Counted from the stretch's first letter, positions 34,640 through 45,579 are shown. The stretch is DNA of 64,000 nt from Caballeronia jiangsuensis (GCA_000648925.1 JFHF01000010.1:114719-178718); one strand, 5' to 3'. Translations and numbers: made by a program. Notes: a model not told the origin generated them from the letters alone.

Positions 34640-35610
34640 GCGAAACCGGCCGACGCATCGCGATCACCGGCGCCAACGGCTTCGTCGGCCGCGCGGTGAG
34701 CCGTGGGCTGCTCGCGCGCGGCATCGGCGCGACAGGGCTCGTGCGGCACGATGCGCAGTGCGAGCCGGGCGTTGAGATTCGCCATATCGACGGCCTCGAA
34801 TCGATCGCGCCGGACGCGTTCGCTGGCTGCGATGCGGTGATTCACCTCGCCGCGCGCGTCCATGTGATGACCGACGCCGCGCATAAGAACGCCGAGGCGC
34901 TGCTGAACGCATACCGCGCGACCAACGTCGAGGGCACGCTCGCCGCCGCCGAAGCGGCTCGCCGCGCGGGCGTCACGCGCTTCGTGTTGATGAGCAGCAT
35001 CAAGGCGCTCGGCGAATGCGATCCGGGCCGACCGTTCACCGAGGACGACGAGCGCAATCCGCCCGATGCCTACGGCGTCTCGAAGGCCGAAGCCGAAGTG
35101 ACGCTGCTCGAATTCGGCAGCCGCACGGGACTCGAAGTCGCGATCGTGCGGCCGCCGCTCGTCTATGGTCCCGGCGTGCGCGCCAACTTCCTCGCGATGA
35201 TGCGCGCGATCGCACGCGGCATGCCGTTGCCGCTCGGCGCGATCGATGCGCGCCGCAGTCTCGTCTCCGTCGACAATCTGGCGAGCGCGACCATCGAATG
35301 CGCGCTCAATCCGGCCGCCGCGGGCCGTCTGTTCCATGTGACCGACGGCTACGATCCGAGCGTCGCCGAACTCGCGCGCAAGCTCGGCGAGCATCTCGGC
35401 AAGCCCGCGCGGCTCGTGCCGGTGCCGGCCGGACTCTTGCGCGGCGTCGCGCGCGTTGCCGGCACGACCGCGCAGATCGATCGGCTGACCGGCAGCCTGC
35501 GGGTCGATTCGCGCCGCATCCGCGACACGCTCGGCTGGAACGCGCCGCAAACGCTCGACGAAGGCCTGGCCGCCACGGCCGCGTGGTTCCGTTCGACGCG
35601 CGGGCGATAA
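34636..35610 (+). CDS. NAD-dependent epimerase/dehydratase (UDP-sugar, WbpV/WbiG-like)
   Basis: 324 residues, extended SDR. ITGANGFVGRAV (~9-20) binds NAD, LAARVHVM (~71-78) is the conserved loop, and the catalytic set is MSSIKAL (~118-124) with YGVSKAEAE (Tyr-x3-Lys, ~146-154). Proteins of this type next to WbpL-type transferases usually make the 4-epimer or 4-keto sugar used by that transferase. The start GTG 34636 overlaps the previous stop (GTGA), and no ATG fits. UDP-GlcNAc or UDP-QuiNAc/FucNAc chemistry is possible; the substrate cannot be fixed from sequence. Confidence 0.84.
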   Translation: MSETGRRIAITGANGFVGRAVSRGLLARGIGATGLVRHDAQCEPGVEIRHIDGLESIAPDAFAGCDAVIHLAARVHVMTDAAHKNAEALLNAYRATNVEGTLAAAEAARRAGVTRFVLMSSIKALGECDPGRPFTEDDERNPPDAYGVSKAEAEVTLLEFGSRTGLEVAIVRPPLVYGPGVRANFLAMMRAIARGMPLPLGAIDARRSLVSVDNLASATIECALNPAAAGRLFHVTDGYDPSVAELARKLGEHLGKPARLVPVPAGLLRGVARVAGTTAQIDRLTGSLRVDSRRIRDTLGWNAPQTLDEGLAATAAWFRSTRGR

Positions 35611-35790
35611 CCGCTCCTGCGCCGTCGAAATGGCCGGTCGCGAACGTTAAAATACGCGTTGCTTCGACGCCGGCATTGCAAGACGCCTGACAAACGTCGT
35701 CAGCGCGATTTTCCTTATTCTTCAGATATTTAAACTAAAACCCGGCGGTCGTTCGCGTATGCTTCGGGGTCGATAACTCAATAACATTGC

Positions 35791-36816
35791 ATGCTGCATT
35801 CGTATTTTGAAGCTTCGCCGCTGCTGGCCGCGATGGCGGTGGCGGTATTGGCCTTCGCCGCGTGCGCGCTGATTCTGCGGACGCTCATTCGCACCGGCCT
35901 CGCGTGGCGCCTCGCCACCGATATCCCCAACGAACGCTCGTTGCACGAACGGCCCACGCCGCGCGTCGGCGGTTGGGGCATCGTGCCGGTCGCCGTGGTC
36001 GCGCTCATCGTCGCGGCGCCGTCGATGTGGCTGGTCGCGGCCTGCGCCGTCTTTCTCGCCGCCGTATCGCAAATCGACGATCGCCGGGGGCTGCCCGCGC
36101 GCGTGCGCTTCGCGGCGCACATCGTCGCGGTGGCGCTCGTCATCGTCGTGCATCCGGCGGACGTGCCGTGGTGGGCGCTCGCGCTCGTCGGCTTTCTGAT
36201 GCTGTGGCTGGTCAATCTCTACAACTTCATGGACGGCTCGGACGGGCTCGCGGGCGGCATGGCGCTGTTCGGCTTCGGCGGCTACGCGCTCGCGGCGCTC
36301 GCCGGACCCGCGCCGCAAGCCGATCTCGGCCTCGCGAGCCTCGCCATCGCGGGCGCGGCGGCCGGATTCCTGACCCTCAATTTCCATCCGGCCCGGATTT
36401 TTCTGGGCGATGCCGGGTCTATTCCGTTAGGGTTTCTCGCGGGCGCGCTCGGGTTTTGGGGCTGGCAACGAGGCGCATGGCCGGTCTGGTTTCCGGCGCT
36501 CGTGTTTTCGCCGTTCATCGCGGACGCGACGGTCACGCTGTTGCGCCGCCTCGCGCGCGGCGAAAAATTTTGGCAGGCCCACCGGGAGCATTACTATCAG
36601 CGCATGGTGCGCCTCGGATTGGGGCATGCGCGCACCGCAATCACGTGGTATCTGCTCATGCTGGCGGGCATAATGCTCGCAAACTGGGCGCTTCGTTTCT
36701 CTTTCGCGGGGCAGTGGGCGGCAGTTGCGGGCTGGGCAGTCGTGGTTGTGGCAGCGGGCGCGGTGGTCGACGCGCATTGGCGACGTCATGAGGCGCGCCA
36801 TTCCGGACAATCTTGA
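35791..36816 (+). CDS. wbpL: Undecaprenyl-phosphate HexNAc-1-phosphate transferase (WbpL type)
   Basis: 341 residues with about ten hydrophobic segments. It starts O-antigen synthesis by moving a HexNAc-1-phosphate (GlcNAc, FucNAc or QuiNAc) to undecaprenyl phosphate. PNPT-family motifs are in order: DIPNERSLHERPTPRVGG (~44-61), SQIDDRRGLPARVR with the DD pair (~91-104), LYNFMDGSDGLAGG (~142-155) and FLGDAGSIPLGF (~205-216). The 180-base gap before it is AT-rich and probably contains its own promoter; the ribosome site is weak. It is followed by wbpM 12 bases on. Confidence 0.93.
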   Translation: MLHSYFEASPLLAAMAVAVLAFAACALILRTLIRTGLAWRLATDIPNERSLHERPTPRVGGWGIVPVAVVALIVAAPSMWLVAACAVFLAAVSQIDDRRGLPARVRFAAHIVAVALVIVVHPADVPWWALALVGFLMLWLVNLYNFMDGSDGLAGGMALFGFGGYALAALAGPAPQADLGLASLAIAGAAAGFLTLNFHPARIFLGDAGSIPLGFLAGALGFWGWQRGAWPVWFPALVFSPFIADATVTLLRRLARGEKFWQAHREHYYQRMVRLGLGHARTAITWYLLMLAGIMLANWALRFSFAGQWAAVAGWAVVVVAAGAVVDAHWRRHEARHSGQS

Positions 36817-36828
36817 GGGTCCAAGCTG

Positions 36829-38727
36829 ATGAATCGAATAAAAGCTACATGGCTATCGGCGGGGGCGTTCGGCTTCGATCTCGTGGCCGTCGTCGGATCC
36901 TGGCTCATTGCTTATCTGTTGCGCTTCAACGGCGCGATTCCACATGACTTCCGCCAGGGCGCGCTCGCCGCGCTCATCTGGGTCGTGCCGGTGTACGCCA
37001 TCGTGTTCCGCGTCTTCGGCCTGTATCGCGGCATGTGGGTGTTCGCGAGCCTGCCCGATCTGTTGCGCATCTCGAAGTCCATCGTCGTGGGCGCGCTCGT
37101 CGTGATGGTGGGCGCGGTGATGTCGCAGCCGATTCCGATCATTCCCCGCTCGGTGCTCATCGTTTCGCCGCTCCTGCTTTTCCTGTCGATGGGCGGCGCG
37201 CGCGCGCTCTATCGCGCGGGCAAGGAGTTCTATCTGTACGGCGGCCTCGTCGGGCAGGGCAAGCCCGTGATCGTGCTCGGCGCGGGCACGGCGGGCGCGA
37301 TGCTCGCTCGCGAACTGGCGCGTTCCAGCGAATGGCGTCTCGTCGGCCTGCTCGACGACGATCCCGCCAAGCGCGGACGCGAAGTGCTCGGCCACAAGGT
37401 GCTCGGCTCGTTCAGCGAGCTGCCGCGCTTCGCCGAGCAGTTCAAGACCGATTACGTGATCATCGCGATTCCGTCGGCGTCGGTCGAGGAACAGCGGCGC
37501 GTCGCCACGTTGTGCGTGCGCGCCGGGGTCAAGGTGATGGTGCTCCCCGCGCTCAGCCAGTTGACGGCGGGCGAGGGCAACTTCCTGTCGCGCGTGCGGC
37601 AGATCGACCTCGAAGACCTGCTCGGCCGCGAGCCGGTGAAGATCGACATGCCGCACGTCGAGCAACTGCTGCACGGGCGCGTCGTGATGGTGACGGGCGC
37701 GGGCGGTTCGATCGGCTCGGAACTGTGCCGTCAGATTCTGCGTTTCTCGCCGGCGCAACTGGTCGCCTACGATCTCTCCGAGTACGCGATGTATCGCCTC
37801 ATCGAGGAACTGCACGAGCGTTTTCCGGAATGCTCGGTGATTCCCGTCGTCGGCGACGCGAAGGACTCGCTGCTGCTCGATCAGACGATGGCGCGCTTCA
37901 CGCCGCACATCGTGTTCCACGCGGCCGCGTACAAGCACGTCCCGCTGATGGAAGAGCAGAACGCGTGGCAGGCGGTGCGCAACAACGTGCTCGGCACATT
38001 GCGCGTCGCGCGCGCGGCGATGCGTCACGACGTGCGCCATTTCGTGCTGATCTCCACCGACAAGGCCGTCAACCCGACCAACGTGATGGGCGCGAGCAAG
38101 CGTCTCGCCGAAATGACGTGCCAGGCGTTGCAGCAATCCGCGCCGCGCACGCAGTTCGAGACGGTGCGCTTCGGCAACGTGCTCGGCAGCGCGGGCAGCG
38201 TGATTCCGAAGTTCCAGCAGCAGATCTCGAAAGGCGGCCCGGTGACCGTCACGCATCCGGAAATCACGCGCTTCTTCATGACGATTCCGGAAGCCGCGCA
38301 ACTCGTGTTGCAGGCGTCGAGCATGGGGCGTGGCGGCGAAATCTTCATTCTCGACATGGGCCAGCCCGTGAAGATCGTCGATCTGGCGCGCGACCTGATT
38401 CGTCTCTACGGTTTCTCGGAAGAGCAGATCCGCATCGTGTTCACGGGCCTGCGCCCCGGCGAGAAGCTCTACGAAGAACTGCTCGCCGACGACGAAACCA
38501 CCACGCGCACGCCGCATCCGAAGCTGCGCATCGCGCAGGCGCGTGGCGTGCCGAACGATTTCATCGACGCGTTGCTGCCCTGGCTCATGCAGCATCGCGT
38601 GCTCTCCGACGAGGAAGTGCGCCGCGACCTGCGCCGCTGGGTGCCGGAATATCAGACGGCGACGCTGCCCGTTCTGCAGAGCGTCACGGCCGTGCAGACG
38701 GCGCGCGAGCGCGGCGCGGCGGGCTGA
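36829..38727 (+). CDS. wbpM: Membrane UDP-GlcNAc 4,6-dehydratase (WbpM/CapD family)
   Basis: 632 residues: four N-terminal membrane helices (~10-120), a first nucleotide-binding domain (VIVLGAGTAGAML ~144-156) and a catalytic SDR domain (VMVTGAGGSIGSELCRQ ~284-300). The active-site stretch is STDKAVNPTNVMGASK, so the usual Tyr of Tyr-x3-Lys is Met. This Met-x3-Lys variant is a known feature of WbpM-type enzymes. It makes the UDP-4-keto-6-deoxy-GlcNAc precursor of QuiNAc/FucNAc, which fits the upstream epimerase and WbpL. Length is typical. Confidence 0.93.
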   Translation: MNRIKATWLSAGAFGFDLVAVVGSWLIAYLLRFNGAIPHDFRQGALAALIWVVPVYAIVFRVFGLYRGMWVFASLPDLLRISKSIVVGALVVMVGAVMSQPIPIIPRSVLIVSPLLLFLSMGGARALYRAGKEFYLYGGLVGQGKPVIVLGAGTAGAMLARELARSSEWRLVGLLDDDPAKRGREVLGHKVLGSFSELPRFAEQFKTDYVIIAIPSASVEEQRRVATLCVRAGVKVMVLPALSQLTAGEGNFLSRVRQIDLEDLLGREPVKIDMPHVEQLLHGRVVMVTGAGGSIGSELCRQILRFSPAQLVAYDLSEYAMYRLIEELHERFPECSVIPVVGDAKDSLLLDQTMARFTPHIVFHAAAYKHVPLMEEQNAWQAVRNNVLGTLRVARAAMRHDVRHFVLISTDKAVNPTNVMGASKRLAEMTCQALQQSAPRTQFETVRFGNVLGSAGSVIPKFQQQISKGGPVTVTHPEITRFFMTIPEAAQLVLQASSMGRGGEIFILDMGQPVKIVDLARDLIRLYGFSEEQIRIVFTGLRPGEKLYEELLADDETTTRTPHPKLRIAQARGVPNDFIDALLPWLMQHRVLSDEEVRRDLRRWVPEYQTATLPVLQSVTAVQTARERGAAG

Positions 38728-38742
38728 CGCGCACGGTCACGC

Positions 38743-39843
38743 ATGACGACGCTCGACGATGTTCATGCGCTGACCCACGCGGGCTCGCTGTTGTCGCCGG
38801 GCGGCGAGATCGTCGCGCCGTACGATCTCGAAGTCGCGCACGCCGATGCATCCGGTTTCGCGGACTTGCCCGCCGATGTTCTGAACGCGGGCCGCGAATC
38901 CTTCGAGGCGGACTATGCGCGTGCGCGCCACGTGCATCTCGTCAACGCATTCGGCGTCACGCTCGGCGATTCCATCATCGGGCTATCGGCGCTCCTCGCG
39001 GTGAAGCGCCGTCATCCGCATCTTCGGTTCACGATCTATCGTCCGGCGCGCGCGCCTCGCTACGTGCAGCGTCTTTATGCGCTCGCCGCGCCGGGTTTCG
39101 GCGATATCGTCGATTTGCCCGTGCCGCTCGCGAGCCTGCCTGATAACGAACTCAGGATCGATATCGGCAATCAGCTTTTCTGGCCGCGCTTCGCTTCGAT
39201 GCCGATGATCGATTTCTTCCTGTGGGCGATGGGCCTCGCGCCCGAGAACATCGCCGCCAGCGACAAGCGCAATCGATGGCTCGCCGATGTGCCGCTGGCA
39301 CCCCTCGAAAGCGAGCCCTACGCGCTCTTCTGTCCGGACGCGAGCACGCCGGTGCGCAGCATTCCGGCGTCGGTGCGTGCGCGCATCGTCGCGCGGCTCG
39401 CGGACGAAACCGGCTTGCCGGTGCTGGGCTTCGGCGCGGTGGATCATCCACGCTATCGGGATATCGCGCCGCTTTCACGCGACACGGACGATTTCCTCGC
39501 GTGGATCGGACACGCGCGCTATCTGGTTACGGCGGATTCGGCGGCGCTGCATATCGCAGATGGCTTCGACGTTCCGACGACCGCGTTCTTCACGACGATT
39601 CCCGCCTTCATGCGCGCGCGGGATTACGCCAACTGCGTCGCGGTCGAATTCGCCTTGCCGCATCTGCAAGGCATTCACGCGAGCGCGCGGCCCGCCGATC
39701 TGGACGCGCTCGAACGCGCGTATCGCGACTACGACTGGCGCGCGATGCCGTTCGCACGCGAGGCATCGCTCAGTTCGAGTTCGGCTTGCCGCTCACCTGA
39801 AACGACGGCAGCCGCCCATACAGCTCCGCGACCCAGTCGATGA
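38743..39843 (+). CDS. GT9 (heptosyltransferase)-like glycosyltransferase
   Basis: 366 residues. GVTLGDSIIGLSALLAVKRRHP (~70-91, a GD-x-I/L Rossmann start), YALFCPDASTPVRS (~197-210) and LVTADSAALHIADGFDVPT (~263-281) match the GT9/ADP-heptose-type GT-B fold. The last ~25 residues are Ser/Ala/Arg-rich and unlike the family. They read through the end of the LysR gene on the other strand, a 74-base overlap, so the natural stop may have been lost. It is 15 bases after wbpM and the last gene of this O-antigen block. Confidence 0.75.
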   Translation: MTTLDDVHALTHAGSLLSPGGEIVAPYDLEVAHADASGFADLPADVLNAGRESFEADYARARHVHLVNAFGVTLGDSIIGLSALLAVKRRHPHLRFTIYRPARAPRYVQRLYALAAPGFGDIVDLPVPLASLPDNELRIDIGNQLFWPRFASMPMIDFFLWAMGLAPENIAASDKRNRWLADVPLAPLESEPYALFCPDASTPVRSIPASVRARIVARLADETGLPVLGFGAVDHPRYRDIAPLSRDTDDFLAWIGHARYLVTADSAALHIADGFDVPTTAFFTTIPAFMRARDYANCVAVEFALPHLQGIHASARPADLDALERAYRDYDWRAMPFAREASLSSSSACRSPETTAAAHTAPRPSR

Positions 39844-40699
39844 ACACGCGCACGCGGCGCGGCTGATGGCGATTCGACGCATACAGCACCGACACCACGC
39901 GCGGATACGACGGATACTCTTTCAGCACTTCCCTGAGCGCGCCGCTTCGGATGAGCGGATCGAGTGTATAGCTCGAACTCTGGATCAGGCCGAGTCCCGT
40001 CACGCCTGCCGCGATATACGAATCGCCATCGTTCACGGCGATCTTGTGCTTCATCGCGACGATGCGCGTTTCGCCATCGACGACGAATTCCCAGTTGCGC
40101 ACGCGGCCCGAGTTGTTGAGCACATAGCCGACGGCGAGGTGCCGTTCGAGGTCATCGAGCGATACCGGCTCGCCGTGCTTTTCGATGTATCCCGGCGACG
40201 CGCACGTGATCTGCGTATAAGCGCCGACGCGTTTCGCGATGAGCCCGACATCGCCGACCGCGCCCACACGCACGACGCAATCGACCGCTTCCTCGACGAG
40301 ATCGACTTGCCGGTCCGTGAGCAGCAACTCGACGCCGATATCCGGATACGCCGCGAAGAATTCCGGCAGCGCGGGAATGATGGTGTTCTTCGCCATCACC
40401 GTCGGCAGGCTCACTTTGACGTTGCCCTTGGGACTGAGCTTCGAATGCGAGAGCGACGCTTCCATGTCGTCCACTTCGCCCAGCACGCGCACGCAGCGCT
40501 CGTAATAGGCTTCACCGTCCTCGGTGATGCTGATGCTGCGCGTCGTGCGGTTGATGAGGCGCGCGCCGAGATGCGCTTCGAGCGCCTGGAGCGTGCGCGA
40601 GACGCTCGCGGGCGGCAGGCGCAGGGCGTCGGCGGCTTTGGAGAAACTGCCCGCCTCGACGACCCGCGCGAAGACTTTCATTGCAAGAAAGCGGTCCAT
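39770..40699 (-). CDS. LysR-family transcriptional regulator
   Basis: 309 residues. The winged helix-turn-helix is at ~1-60 (FARVVEAGSFSKAADALRLP, then SVSRTLQALEAHLGARLINRTTR). The LysR substrate-binding domain follows (~90-300) with LLLTDRQVDLVEEAVDCVVRVG. It belongs to the subgroup with N-terminus MDRFLAMKVF common in Burkholderia. The target is unknown; no divergent partner gene sits beside it. It converges with the GT9-like gene. Confidence 0.92.
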   Translation of the reverse strand: MDRFLAMKVFARVVEAGSFSKAADALRLPPASVSRTLQALEAHLGARLINRTTRSISITEDGEAYYERCVRVLGEVDDMEASLSHSKLSPKGNVKVSLPTVMAKNTIIPALPEFFAAYPDIGVELLLTDRQVDLVEEAVDCVVRVGAVGDVGLIAKRVGAYTQITCASPGYIEKHGEPVSLDDLERHLAVGYVLNNSGRVRNWEFVVDGETRIVAMKHKIAVNDGDSYIAAGVTGLGLIQSSSYTLDPLIRSGALREVLKEYPSYPRVVSVLYASNRHQPRRVRVFIDWVAELYGRLPSFQVSGKPNSN

Positions 40700-40812
40700 G
40701 CTCGGGTTCCGGAAACGTGATCGCGCGCCGGCAAGGGCGCGCGCGAAAGGAGAGCGTGCGTTTTCAAGCGACGATCATACTTGGGATCGCCTCGACCGGA
40801 CAGGCGATGAAA

Positions 40813-41400
40813 TCAGATCCCGAGCCCCTGGCAGAGCCACCCCGAGTAGTGTTCGATCATGCGTTGAAACGGCGCGTGATGGCCGTAGGCGATCGACGAC
40901 ACGGCAAGCAGCCCGCAACCCGCGACGAGCGCGCGCGGCATCTTGCGCGGCTGATCGAAAACGCGCACGAGGAAGAGCGTGGCGATGACCGCGCCGAGCA
41001 CCCAGCCCGCGACGACTTCGGCGGGCGTGTGCGCGTCCTGCATGATGCGGCTCGCGCCGATCGCCGCCGCGAGCGCGAGTCCGCCCGCCGCGCCCCATCG
41101 ATACCAGCCGCCGCCGAAGCCGCCGAGCAGCAGTCCGCCCGCGACCGTATAGATCGATGCGGCGAGCATCGTGTGGCCGCTGATCATGCGCAACTGGATC
41201 GCGGCGATTTCGAGGCCGCAGCCGGCGTAGAGAATCTTCGACAGACCGACGAGCGCCATGCCGATCGCGAGCAGGATCGCCCAGCGCAACGCGAGGCGCG
41301 CGTCCACGGTGCGCAGCCACAGCGCGCAGACGAGGGCGAGCGGGAGCAAAAAAGCCGCGTCGCCGAGATTCGAAAGTGTCCAGAGTACCTTTGATTCCAT
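40813..41400 (-). CDS. PAP2-family membrane phosphatase
   Basis: 195 residues with five to six hydrophobic segments. The acid-phosphatase triad blocks are partly visible: SGHTML (~74-79) and GASRIMQDAHTPAEV (~115-129, with Arg, His and Asp). The first KxxxxxxRP block is weak (SKILYAGC). It could dephosphorylate undecaprenyl diphosphate or a phosphorylated prenyl sugar. In mycobacteria a PAP2 protein (Rv3807c) acts beside UbiA in DPA synthesis, but here it is 7 kb away and a HAD domain is already fused to UbiA. Confidence 0.8.
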   Translation of the reverse strand: MESKVLWTLSNLGDAAFLLPLALVCALWLRTVDARLALRWAILLAIGMALVGLSKILYAGCGLEIAAIQLRMISGHTMLAASIYTVAGGLLLGGFGGGWYRWGAAGGLALAAAIGASRIMQDAHTPAEVVAGWVLGAVIATLFLVRVFDQPRKMPRALVAGCGLLAVSSIAYGHHAPFQRMIEHYSGWLCQGLGI

Positions 41401-41446
41401 GCGTGTCCGTTAGAGGCAGGCTGGCTCGCGGGCTCGATCGAAAGCG

Positions 41447-42505
<1,059 letters not shown>

Positions 42506-42877
42506 CGACTTCTCCCCGGTGCGGACTGAGGCCGGCGCTGTCACGCCTTGCCCGGGCCCGGTCCATGAAGGAACGTAAGTAACGGGAAAGTGAGCTTACA
42601 TGGGTCGCACTATACGCGGCGCCCAACGGTCGCCGCGCCCCGAGTCCGAAATTGACGAACTGTTGGCAGATGATCTCGGTACGCGGGGAAAAGGCTCGCA
42701 GTCGGGCTGTCGTCTGATGAAATCGGGCGGTGCGATTTGCAGTATTGCGCGCTCAAGAACGGAGCCTCGCGTACCGTTATCAAGGGAAGCAGTGATGATC
42801 GAAGGTTCTTGGCGGTAGGGCGGGCGGCGCGCAGCAATGCGCGCCGTTTGTCCTTCAGCGCGCGCTTTCGATGCGGA
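42506..42877. promoter_or_regulatory. Upstream region of the AraC copy 1 gene
   Basis: 372 bases between two minus-strand genes. Short open frames here have no start signals or family resemblance. A minus-strand TATAGT (42614-42609) is the best -10 candidate for the AraC gene, with no clear -35. Otherwise I see nothing. Confidence 0.4.
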
Positions 42878-43330
42878 TCAGCGGAAGTAGGCTTTCGTGT
42901 ACTCGTGCACGTCGTCGAGCGCGAGCAAGTCGTCGGGCAGGAGCCATCGATAGTCGCTGTGCTGATCGAAGCGGCCGATCGGCACCTTGCCGCTCAGCGT
43001 CATCGTGTAGGCGAGCACGATGTAATGTGTGCCGATATCGCCGGCGCCCGCGAAGTTGTCGTCATACAGATGTTCGTACACGCCGAACAAACGCGAGGCC
43101 GAACGCTGCGCGCTCGCGACGCCGAGCTCGTTATGGACGATGCGCCGGAACGCGGCGTCGAGCGTCTCGTTCTTGGTGATGCGCCCGCCCGGCACGAACC
43201 ACGTGCCTTGCGCCGGCCGGTTGCGCCGATGTCCCAGGAGAATGCGCCGGTTGCCGTCGGTGACGATCAGGTCGATCGCCACGAGCGGCGTAAGCCGCAC
43301 CACCGTCAGGAAGTCCGCGTTGCTCAGCAT
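42878..43330 (-). CDS. gmm: GDP-mannose mannosyl hydrolase (Nudix)
   Basis: 150 residues. The Nudix box is GGRITKNETLDAAFRRIVHNELG (~49-71), written here in two parts: GGRITKNETLDAAF and RRIVHNELG. It departs from the standard REUxEExGU in the way typical of Gmm/NudD, which hydrolyse GDP-mannose to GDP and mannose. HRRNRPAQGTWFVPGG (~34-49) also fits. It may tune GDP-mannose supply for the manC-driven exopolysaccharide nearby. Start ATG 43330. Confidence 0.9.
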   Translation of the reverse strand: MLSNADFLTVVRLTPLVAIDLIVTDGNRRILLGHRRNRPAQGTWFVPGGRITKNETLDAAFRRIVHNELGVASAQRSASRLFGVYEHLYDDNFAGAGDIGTHYIVLAYTMTLSGKVPIGRFDQHSDYRWLLPDDLLALDDVHEYTKAYFR

Positions 43331-44437
43331 CGTTTCTCCGTGTTAGCCGTCGTCGTGCGCAACGCAAAAGATGCTGCCTGCGTCATCGTATGACCGTGCG
43401 TATGCGCACGCGCCGATGTGCTTCGTCCGAAGACGGCGAAGTTCGATTCTCAAGAGTGAAACAAGCAAGGCTGACGAGTTCGGCCATCACATGTATTTCC
43501 ATAAGCGGCAAACCTGACCGATCCGCGAGCCCGTTCGTCGCGTCGAAATCGTCGCCGCGCGAATTGCGAACGTGCGCGCGAATTGGGCGGCATTCGACCG
43601 AAGAATGAAAAAGTTTGATTGGACGATTCAACAAATAGTGTCACAGCGTGCGCTGCCGCAAAAAGACTAGTCGATGGCGGACCGGGACAGTCCCCTGGTC
43701 CCGCGCGCACGCGGGTTCGGCGCCGCCATTCGCATATTGCGGCACAGCATCCGGCCTCTTTTGAAAACACCGCATTATGCTCTTGAATAAAAATCGAAAG
43801 GGTCGATTTAAAATGGCTCGATTACCTGATATCCGATTAATGGAAAATCAGCGCCATTCAAGCGTGAATCCAATCTGACTTTTAAATAGGCGGCTGAAAT
43901 ATCTATTACATCCGGTTCCCAAATGTAACGGCAAACCCAAAATTTTCCGATTCTCCCGGTACGAACGTCCGCTTTTTCATCGGCTCGACGTTTCAAATTT
44001 GAATCAATTTCTTTGATCCGACATGGCCGCCGAACCGCCTGGCGACCCGCACAGGGCCGTCAATCGGGGCGCTGCGGCCGCGCGAATGTCCGATCTGGCG
44101 GCACGGTAATCGGATTGCGCTAAGCCCGTCCGGCAAAGTTTGTATGACAAATTGATTTGCCGTAATACATGCTTTGAAATCGGCATTCCAGAATCTGGGG
44201 AGCGATATCAATGTGCGCTCACCCTCACAGCGGAACAGATTCTGTGGTTTAAGCGCGAAAATCTAGAGCACAAAAAAGATTGTCTGCTTATTATTCAAGC
44301 CAGCGGATCGATTCCGCCAACACTTCGTTCCAATCGGTCACGGCAACCCGGCGAAGTTCGGGAAAGTCAATTGGTGCGCCGCAATGGCCGAGAAACTCTT
44401 CCGCGCCTTCCAGGAAGCAAAGCTGCAGAGGATGACC
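43331..44437. other. 1.1-kb gene-free, AT-richer region before AraC copy 2
   Basis: Several short frames exist (for example minus-strand 43808-43996, which needs a TTG start) but none has a ribosome site, family resemblance or normal codon use. Stretches 43770-44030 and 44200-44340 are much AT-richer than the rest of the window. It probably holds promoters for gmm and the AraC gene and perhaps an H-NS-like silenced or recently acquired segment. I see no repeats longer than chance. Confidence 0.5.
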
Positions 44438-45436
44438 ATGCCTTACGCCACTCTAGAACCCGCTGTCATGGGTTGGACGCCTCCCGCGACGAAAGCCTCG
44501 CCGACCGAGGTCCGCCAGATCGCGATCTTGCTGTTCGACGGTTTTTCCCTGCTCGGCGCGGGGATCGTCGCGGAGGTCTTCCACATGGCCAACGAGTTCG
44601 CGTCGGCGAAGTCGAGGCCGGATTGCAGCTACGACGTGCGTTTCCTGTCCGTCGAGGGCGGCAACGTGGCGTGCTCGTCGTCGGTGCGCGTGTGGACGGA
44701 CGGACTGGACGCGCGCCACTACGGCGGCTTCGACGCGCTCTTCGTCGCGGGCGGCCGCGGCGCCGACGACGCCGCGAAGGACGATCGCATCATCGAATGG
44801 CTGCGCCGCGTGCAGTCGAAGACGACGGTCGTGCGCGCGATTTCCGAGGGCCGCAAGGTGCTCGACGCCGCGGGCATCGGCCAGGCGCAGGATTCGCAGG
44901 CGCGCTTCAACAACGCGATGCATCTCGTGCGCGACGAGCAGCAGGGCGACGCGGGCGACCGCTACGAGTCCATGAAGGGCGCGCTGCTGATCGTGAAGCG
45001 CGATCTGGGCATCGACGTGTCGCGCAGCGTGGCCGAGCGTCTGATGCCCGGTTCCGCCGCGAAGCTCGTGTCGATTCTCGGCGACAGCGGCGCGGCGTCC
45101 GCGGGCGACAAGATCCGCGCGGCGGCGCGCTGGTTGCAGGACAACTGTGAACGGCCGATTTCGGTCGTCGATGCGGCGCAGGTGGCCGCGATGAGCGAGC
45201 GCAACTTTTTGCGCCGCTTCAAGATCGAGATGGGCATCACGCCATCCGATTATTTGTTGCAGGCGCGCCTCGCCGTGACCTGCGCGCTTCTGACCGATTC
45301 GGAATTGCCGGTCGACAAGATCGCGCGCAGAAGCGGCATGGGTAACGGCGACAGGCTCGCGAAGATTTTCCGCAAGCGTCTTCTGATCTCTCCGACGGAG
45401 TACCGGATGCAGAGCAGACGCGAGGCGAACGGCTGA
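44438..45436 (+). CDS. AraC/GlxA-family regulator with DJ-1-like N-domain, copy 2
   Basis: 332 residues. The DJ-1-like part has ILLFDGFSLLGAG and FVAGGRGADDAA and lacks the catalytic cysteine (RAISEGRKVLDAAG). The C-terminal HTH pair (VVDAAQVAAMSERNFLRRFK, then ISPTEYRMQSR) is nearly the same as in copy 1. I place the start at ATG 44438 because AGAGG lies 6 bases upstream; ATG 44384 and 44432 are in frame but lack good spacing. It points into the manC-wcaJ-wza-wzc locus 143 bases later and is the obvious candidate regulator of it. Confidence 0.88.
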   Translation: MPYATLEPAVMGWTPPATKASPTEVRQIAILLFDGFSLLGAGIVAEVFHMANEFASAKSRPDCSYDVRFLSVEGGNVACSSSVRVWTDGLDARHYGGFDALFVAGGRGADDAAKDDRIIEWLRRVQSKTTVVRAISEGRKVLDAAGIGQAQDSQARFNNAMHLVRDEQQGDAGDRYESMKGALLIVKRDLGIDVSRSVAERLMPGSAAKLVSILGDSGAASAGDKIRAAARWLQDNCERPISVVDAAQVAAMSERNFLRRFKIEMGITPSDYLLQARLAVTCALLTDSELPVDKIARRSGMGNGDRLAKIFRKRLLISPTEYRMQSRREANG

Positions 45437-45579
45437 CCCGCGTGGAGTGTGACGTGGGCCGCTCTGACGCCGACTATGGCGAAAAGCGTCGGACCTTTGG
45501 CCGGACCCGATCGGTTCGGCATTTGATCATTTCCCGGACGGCATTGTCGTTCGAATGAATTTGCAGGCAGGAGTCCTCT

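Noticed and set aside
43808..43996. 62-codon minus-strand frame
   Set aside because: Requires a TTG start, has no ribosome site and no family resemblance.
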